Below are positions 60,401 to 64,000 of a stretch of DNA of 64,000 nt, piece by piece. Both the position numbers and the translations under genes were made by a program. Where the stretch lies: the NCBI GenBank assembly GCA_964418695.1, contig CAYQMN010000007.1, positions 1 through 64,000 on the forward strand. The letters are read 5' to 3'. Position 1 is the first letter of the stretch. Each line of letters opens with the position of its first letter. Source of the stretch: Prado023 sp964418695. Lineage in GTDB: Bacteria; Actinomycetota; Actinomycetes; S36-B12; CAIYMF01. A model generated the notes under the pieces. That model did not search any database and was not told the origin of the DNA. It was given only the letters and a program-made list of their open reading frames with translations.

Positions 60401-61338
60401 GCGTGACGGCCAGTGGCTCCGGCTTCGAGCCGGGCGAGACGGGCATCCGCGTGGTGCTCTACTCCGACCCGGTCGTCCTGGCCTCGAACGTGACGGCGAA
60501 CGATCAGGGCACGGCCTCGTGGAGCGGTCGGCTCCCGGCCAACCTCACCGGGCAGCACACCCTCACCTTGCAGGGGTCCACCTCGGTGGGCCGGACGATC
60601 ACGATCGTCGAGCGCCCGGTCGCCGTGGAGTGCGAGGTGACCGGCGCGACCCTGGAGTGGGGGATCAAGGAGTCCTTCCGCTCCTACATCAGCGGGTCGA
60701 TCGCCCACGGCGGGTGGACCACGTCCGGGGCGGTCACCTACACCACCCCGCAGTTCACCTGGACCGGCGGATCGGGTGACCTGGACAGCACCGCGGGCAC
60801 CGGGCTCGTCCAGTTCGACGGAGACGTCCGGTTCACCGGCCACGACGCAGCGTTGGACACGACGCTGGGCGACCCCGCCCTGGAGCTGTCCGGCGACCGC
60901 GTGTACCTCGTGGCCGACATCAGCGGCGAGACTCGTGACGGCAAGAAGGTCGCCAGCGACGCGATCCGGTTCGCCGAGGTAGACGCCAGCGTGGCCACCC
61001 TCAATGACGGCATCTGGGCGCTGAGTGGCGCGAGCGCCACGCTCACCGCCGCGGGGGCCGCCGCGTTCGGCACCTATTCCGCCGGTGATCCGGTGGATCC
61101 GGTCACCGCGACCGTGCCGGTGCAGGACGGCTGCGCGACGGCCACCAGCACCGAGAAGGCCGATCTGCCCGCAGTCGCAGCCGCAGACGCCGAGCAGCCG
61201 CAGGCCGCGGCCGCCGCGCCGGCGACCCAGGAGGCCGAGGCGGCGGATGCTGGCTGGCTGCCGATCGCCGCACTGCTCGCCGCGGTGGGCGCAGCGGTCG
61301 GCGTCGGCGTGGCCGTGCAACGGGGGAGGAAGGCATGA
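57493..61338 (+). CDS. HtaA-domain heme-binding surface protein with tandem repeats
   Basis: 1281-residue cell-envelope protein. Signal peptide (LAVVLTALLALMSLLVALPGASA), an Ig-like beta domain (36-145), a Pro/Ser/Thr/Glu spacer (about 150-248), two copies of a 127-residue domain (250-376 and 377-503) identical in protein except for the last residue, a PT-rich spacer, another Ig-like domain related to the first, then HtaA domains starting ELLWGVKSSFRSYVTG (about 771) and LEWGIKESFRSYISG (about 1053), and a C-terminal membrane anchor (LPIAALLAAVGAAVGVGVAV) with RGRKA. HtaA domains bind heme through conserved Tyr/His. GTG 57493 with GAAGGACCC upstream. Anchored receptor feeding HmuTUV. Confidence 0.9.
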   Translation: MSIPRSLRAPLAVVLTALLALMSLLVALPGASAADGPGVSVSPDTGLDASQDTTLTIRGSGFVGAGAALGAYVTFGASSLWQPGSVPPSGGWVALGWVQPRQITDGSFETTLTVPAGAIDPDGSFGVATFAAHGLSATDRTLDTWTPVAFAAGEPEPTPSAEPTKSAEPTPSTEPEPSVEPTSSAQPEPSSEPTATEVPSDEPTASAEPTRSPDPEPTTGPSDEATDEPSGGPSTSASPTSEPSSAPGAVLSVSPGVLPVGGGDLVVTGSGFSGSDIYVQAGWVKDSWRPSQGGLSGTDRSYAAAAVIGSVSYATARFDGAGGFVVTLPGITAEALEAKRLEGASLAVFTVATGSVPRAADETSAEFAFAPAPEPAVLSVSPGVLPVGGGDLVVTGSGFSGSDIYVQAGWVKDSWRPSQGGLSGTDRSYAAAAVIGSVSYATARFDGAGGFVVTLPGITAEALEAKRLEGASLAVFTVATGSVPRAADETSAEFAFAPAPEPEPTASPTASPTPEPTPTATPEPTATPTPEPTTPSGPAVSVTPATGIDPAVTTTLTVVGSGFTGAGAANGLYLAVGTSGTWRPGQVPGSEGWALTSWLPPQDLVRGAFTTQVEIPAGALIAGQAYGLATFAAHGLAATNRTMDTWTPLALRSDLAPVTVTTTNQILSATSLTAGQALTVTSSVAPATARGTLALLVDGAPVASSTTGQLGHRVTGLAEGTHQVRTTFTSADPSRWANSASASAPVSVSAKPVSPTSPTGPATGGTAAAGELLWGVKSSFRSYVTGPIAQGTISVSGGAGALADGRFRFPQASAGTSTSAGYRGTVTFSGHHGELALGIAAPSVRIVSGSRADLVATVGGARITLATLDLAAGTRTTVDGAQRWSGVPTRLTTAGAGAFDGFYTAGELMDPVTFTIGSQASASANAPAAVVAGATGTAAETESSEIPADPPSSTGLTVTWSGDELVAGSSVTASGSGFEPGETGIRVVLYSDPVVLASNVTANDQGTASWSGRLPANLTGQHTLTLQGSTSVGRTITIVERPVAVECEVTGATLEWGIKESFRSYISGSIAHGGWTTSGAVTYTTPQFTWTGGSGDLDSTAGTGLVQFDGDVRFTGHDAALDTTLGDPALELSGDRVYLVADISGETRDGKKVASDAIRFAEVDASVATLNDGIWALSGASATLTAAGAAAFGTYSAGDPVDPVTATVPVQDGCATATSTEKADLPAVAAADAEQPQAAAAAPATQEAEAADAGWLPIAALLAAVGAAVGVGVAVQRGRKA
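58240..58998. repeat. Tandem identical duplication inside the htaA-like gene
   Basis: Copy 1 (58240-58617) and copy 2 (58621-58998) show no difference by eye over 378 bp; the period is 381 bp (127 codons). Codons inside the repeat are richer in T-ending and TTG choices than the flanks. Confidence 0.92.
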
Positions 61339-61688
61339 GCCGGTTCAGCGCTGACGTGGTCGACGCGGTACTGCGGCACATGAACGACGACCACGGCGCG
61401 GACAGCCTGGCGATCGTGCGCGCGCACGGCGCCCCGGGAGCCCTGTGGGCCGCGATGACCGACCTCGACCGCGAGGCCGGGGTCTGGCGGGTCGGGTTCG
61501 CCTCCGGCGAGGTCGAGCTGCGGATCCCGTGGCCGATCCCGGTGCTCGAGCGACCGGACCTGCGCCGCGCCGTGGTCGAGCTGCACCGCCGGGCCGTCGG
61601 CGCCGGCGAGTCCGACGAGGGGCACGTCGCCCACTCAGGGGCCGGCACACACGCCGGCGATCACGGTCAGGAGGCACGTCATGGGTGA
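61335..61688 (+). CDS. DUF2470 protein of the heme locus
   Basis: 117 residues. DUF2470 core: VVDAVLRHMNDDHGADSLAIV, then REAGVWRVGFASGEVELRIPWP and RPDLRRAVVELHRRAV. The domain otherwise occurs fused to pyridoxamine-oxidase-like HugZ/HutZ heme-degrading proteins, so a heme-utilisation role fits. The His-rich tail (HVAHSGAGTHAGDH) could bind metal. ATGA overlap with htaA-like and 8-nt overlap with the heme oxygenase gene. Confidence 0.85.
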   Translation: MSRFSADVVDAVLRHMNDDHGADSLAIVRAHGAPGALWAAMTDLDREAGVWRVGFASGEVELRIPWPIPVLERPDLRRAVVELHRRAVGAGESDEGHVAHSGAGTHAGDHGQEARHG

Positions 61689-62334
61689 TCCGTTCAGCGT
61701 CCGGCTTCGCCAGCGCACCTGGTCCAGTCACGAGGACACGCGCGGCGCCGGGTTCATCACCGAGCTGATGGACGGCACCCGCGGGATCGACGACTACACC
61801 GCGCTGGTCGCCCAGCACCTGCAGATCTACCGCGCGATCGAGGAGACCGGAGCGGCGCTGGAGTCCGACCCGCTGGTCGGTCCGTTCCTCGACCCGGCCC
61901 TGGACCGGGTGGCCCGGCTGCGCGCGGACCTGCGGACCCTGGGCGTCGACCCCGACGACGCGGAACTCGCGGTCCTCGCGCCGCTGCCCGCGACCGCGGA
62001 CTACACCGCGCGGGTCCGGGCCAGCGCCGACCAGCCGGTCGCCTTCCTCGCCCACCACTTCACCCGCTACCTGGGCGACCTGTCCGGCGGGCAGGTCATC
62101 GGCACGCACCTGCGCCGGCGCTTCGGGTGGCAGGAGGACGGAGTGCGGTTCTACAGCTTCCCCGCGATCGCCTCGCCGAAGCGCTACAAGGACCAGTACC
62201 GGGCGCGCCTGGACGCGGTGGCGCAGGAGTGGTCGCCCGAGCAGGACGCGCTGATGATCGACGAGGTGCTGGCGGCCTACGAGCACAACACGGAGGTCTT
62301 CGTGGCGCTGGAGGAGGCTCGTGTCCCGGCGTAG
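61681..62334 (+). CDS. hmuO: Heme oxygenase (biliverdin-producing, HO-1 type)
   Basis: 217-residue cytosolic enzyme opening heme to biliverdin, CO and iron. Proximal heme ligand His17 (TWSSHEDTRGAGF), and the distal helix signature RYLGDLSGGQVIG with its Gly-rich kink. FYSFPAIASPKRYKDQYRARL is also conserved with HmuO of Corynebacterium. Lies between DUF2470 and hmuT, overlapping hmuT by 14 nt. Confidence 0.93.
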   Translation: MGDPFSVRLRQRTWSSHEDTRGAGFITELMDGTRGIDDYTALVAQHLQIYRAIEETGAALESDPLVGPFLDPALDRVARLRADLRTLGVDPDDAELAVLAPLPATADYTARVRASADQPVAFLAHHFTRYLGDLSGGQVIGTHLRRRFGWQEDGVRFYSFPAIASPKRYKDQYRARLDAVAQEWSPEQDALMIDEVLAAYEHNTEVFVALEEARVPA

Positions 62335-63442
62335 GCCGCGGCTGACAGCGATCGGCGCGGCTCTGCTGCTGGTGGCATCGACGGCCCTGTCCGGATGCGC
62401 CGGCGGAGCGGCGGGGGAGCAGCTGACCGGGTCCGGCGCCGAGTCCGGTAGCGGGGCCGGCGTCGGGCTGGCCCACGCGAGCCTGCTGGCCGATCCGCAC
62501 TCGGCCGTCGGTCCGTCCACCGCGGTCCTCGCCGAGGATGCCGCGCCGGTCAGCGTCCGGGCCGGGGAGCCGAGCATGCCTGCGCGGGTCGTCTCCCACG
62601 ACCTGGACGGCGACCGGACCGTGCAGGTCGCCAGCGCCGATCGGATCATCGGGCTGGACATCTCCGGCTCGATCGGGGCCACGATCTTCGCGCTCGGGCT
62701 GGGCGAGCAGGTGGTGGGTCGCGACGTGTCGACCACGCTGCCCGAGGCGGCCGACCTGCCGGTCGTGACCGGCGACGGGCACAGCGTGGCCTCCGAGGCG
62801 GTGATCGCGCTGTCGCCGACGGTGGTCGTGACCGACGGCACGATCGGGCCGACCGACGTGGTCACCCAGCTGCGTGACGTCGGCATCGCGGTGGTCTACG
62901 TCGACCCCGGCGAGGGGCTCTCGGCCCCGGGCAAGCTGGCCGAGCAGGTCGGGGCGGCCCTGGGCCTGCCCGAGGCCGGGCAGGCGCTCGCCACGAAGCT
63001 GGAGGAGGCGATCTCGGCCAAGGTGGCGCAGATCGCGGCCATCGCCCCGCAGGCCCACGCCGACCGGCTGCGGATGATCTTCCTCTACATCCGCGGCGGC
63101 AGCGGGGTCTATTACATGTTCGGCAAGGAGTCGGGTGCGGACGCCCTGATCGAGGCACTCGGTGGCCGCGACGTGGCCGGCGAGGAGGGCTGGACCGGGA
63201 TGCGGCCGATGACCGACGAGGCGCTGGTCGCCGCCGACCCGGACCTGATCCTGGTGATGACCAAGGGCCTGGAGTCCGCGGGCGGGGTGGACGGGCTGCT
63301 CCAGGCTCAGCCGGCGATCGGGCTCACGACCGCCGGGCAGAACCGGCGGATCGTCGACATGGCCGACGGGCAGATCCTCGCGTTCGGCCCCAGTACCCCC
63401 CAGGTCCTCGACGCCCTGGCCACGGCGATCTACGCGCGGTAG
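62321..63442 (+). CDS. hmuT: Heme ABC transporter substrate-binding lipoprotein
   Basis: 373 residues. Lipoprotein signal (RRRPRLTAIGAALLLVAS ... LSGC), a Ser/Gly/Ala linker of about 75 residues, then a class III periplasmic-binding fold: RIIGLDISGSIGATIFALGL, VVGRDVSTTLPEAADLPVV, MIFLYIRGGSGVYYMFGKESG, and QILAFGPSTPQVLDALATAI. Segments match HmuT of Corynebacterium/Propionibacterium. GTG 62321 overlaps the oxygenase end. Delivers heme from the HtaA-type receptor to HmuUV. Confidence 0.92.
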   Translation: MSRRRPRLTAIGAALLLVASTALSGCAGGAAGEQLTGSGAESGSGAGVGLAHASLLADPHSAVGPSTAVLAEDAAPVSVRAGEPSMPARVVSHDLDGDRTVQVASADRIIGLDISGSIGATIFALGLGEQVVGRDVSTTLPEAADLPVVTGDGHSVASEAVIALSPTVVVTDGTIGPTDVVTQLRDVGIAVVYVDPGEGLSAPGKLAEQVGAALGLPEAGQALATKLEEAISAKVAQIAAIAPQAHADRLRMIFLYIRGGSGVYYMFGKESGADALIEALGGRDVAGEEGWTGMRPMTDEALVAADPDLILVMTKGLESAGGVDGLLQAQPAIGLTTAGQNRRIVDMADGQILAFGPSTPQVLDALATAIYAR

Positions 63443-63534
63443 GTCGCGCGGCGGGGGGCGGGTTGATGCGCGCGTCTCGGGTGATCTTCGCGCCGTGACG
63501 TCGGCGCTGGGCCGCGGTGGGGCAGCATGGCCGT

Positions 63535-64000
63535 GTGGAGCTGCCCCCCGCGTTCGCCTCGGCGCTGGCCGGGTTCGAGGCACACCTGCGCGACGAGCGG
63601 GGCCGCAGCGCCAACACCGTCCGGGCGTACTGCGCCGACGTGCGCGCGCTGCTGCTCTTCGCCGCCGAGGCGGGCCTCACCGAGCCCACCGAGCTCGACC
63701 TGCTCCTCCTGCGCCAGTGGCTGGCCGAGCAGGACCGCGCCGGCGCCGCGCGCAGCACGCTCGCGCGCCGGGTGGCGGCCGTCCGGGCCTTCACCGGGTG
63801 GGCCGTGCGCGGTGGCCTCCTGACCAGCGACCCGGCTGCTCGTCTGGTCGGTCCCACCGCTCGCCGGGCGATCCCCGAGGTGCTGCGACGCGACCAGGCC
63901 AGCGCCGTCCTCGACGTGGCCGCCATCCGCGCCGACGACGCCGACCCGCTGCATCAGCGCGACCGCGCGGTGGTCGAGCTGCTCTACGCCACGGGGATTC
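63535..64000 (+). CDS. xerC: Tyrosine recombinase XerC, 3' end outside the window
   Basis: First 155 codons of the chromosome-dimer resolvase. The N-terminal SAM-like domain reads FASALAGFEAHLRDERGRSANTVRAYCADV, then WLAEQDRAGAARSTLARRVAAVRAF; the start of the catalytic domain RDRAVVELLYATGI is reached at the window edge. GTG 63535 begins VELPPAF; the catalytic residues (R-H-R-Y) lie beyond. XerC follows dprA in many actinobacteria; here the heme island separates them. Confidence 0.9.
   Translation, partial: MELPPAFASALAGFEAHLRDERGRSANTVRAYCADVRALLLFAAEAGLTEPTELDLLLLRQWLAEQDRAGAARSTLARRVAAVRAFTGWAVRGGLLTSDPAARLVGPTARRAIPEVLRRDQASAVLDVAAIRADDADPLHQRDRAVVELLYATGI

Noticed and set aside
1..64000. 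tRNA, rRNA, tmRNA or SRP RNA genes
   Set aside because: No cloverleaf with CCA-end geometry and no recognisable rRNA or 4.5S RNA segments were seen in the intergenic regions, though an unaided reading could miss a divergent one.

Overview
The window is a 64 kb chromosomal segment of a high-GC actinobacterium. The order leuC-leuD-hup ... rpmB-recG-rsmD-coaD ... rpmF-rnc-mutM ... smc-ftsY-amt-glnK-glnD-ffh ... rpsP-KH-rimM-trmD-rplS-lepB-rnhB-yraN-comM-dprA ... xerC is the standard actinobacterial core arrangement. GTG starts are frequent, several genes have a -10 box 6-8 nt before the start codon (leaderless), and HU carries the long Ala/Lys tail typical of the phylum. The HtaA-domain heme-uptake locus fits Corynebacterium- or Propionibacterium-like lineages, but sequence alone does not place the genus. 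No rRNA, tRNA, CRISPR array, prophage or classical insertion sequence was found.

Layout. 1-9.6 kb: end of leucine biosynthesis (leuC partial, leuD), hup, phospholipid precursor genes plsC-gpsA, a GNAT/ddl pair on the minus strand, a PLP trans-sulfuration enzyme, a DUF3515 lipoprotein, a stand-alone AsnC effector domain, thiL and rpmB. 9.6-18.8 kb: a DAK2/FakA-type kinase, recG, rsmD-coaD, a coiled-coil protein, yceD-rpmF-rnc-mutM-acyP. 18.8-23.7 kb: smc and ftsY. 23.7-25 kb: a lone DUF559 nuclease-like gene enclosed by about 56-bp inverted repeats. 25-31.4 kb: an AidB-like acyl-CoA dehydrogenase, then the nitrogen module amt-glnK-glnD. 31.7-34 kb: pterin/flavin-type genes. 34.2-35.8 kb: a secreted protein/lipoprotein pair. 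36.3-39.1 kb: a CbiMNQO cobalt/nickel ECF transporter with a Nur-like box. 39.2-44.2 kb: a tyrosine phosphatase, an SDR enzyme, a flippase-like membrane protein and ffh. 44.3-53.9 kb: an AlkX-like glycosylase, the ribosome/tRNA operon, lepB, rnhB, yraN, comM and dprA. 54.1-63.4 kb: a second HTH_42-family protein and a heme acquisition island (hmuUV divergent from htaA-like, DUF2470, heme oxygenase and hmuT, with DtxR-type iron boxes). The window ends inside xerC.

The heme island reads as one pathway: HtaA-like surface receptor, HmuT lipoprotein, HmuUV importer, cytosolic heme oxygenase. The most unusual material is not in the core genes. It is the inverted-repeat-bounded DUF559 unit, two genes whose stop-spanning 3' ends are duplicated in tandem downstream, an identical 378-bp duplication inside the htaA-like gene, a dispersed short repeat of which one copy lies within the acyl-CoA dehydrogenase coding region, and a repeat-dense intergenic region after dprA.
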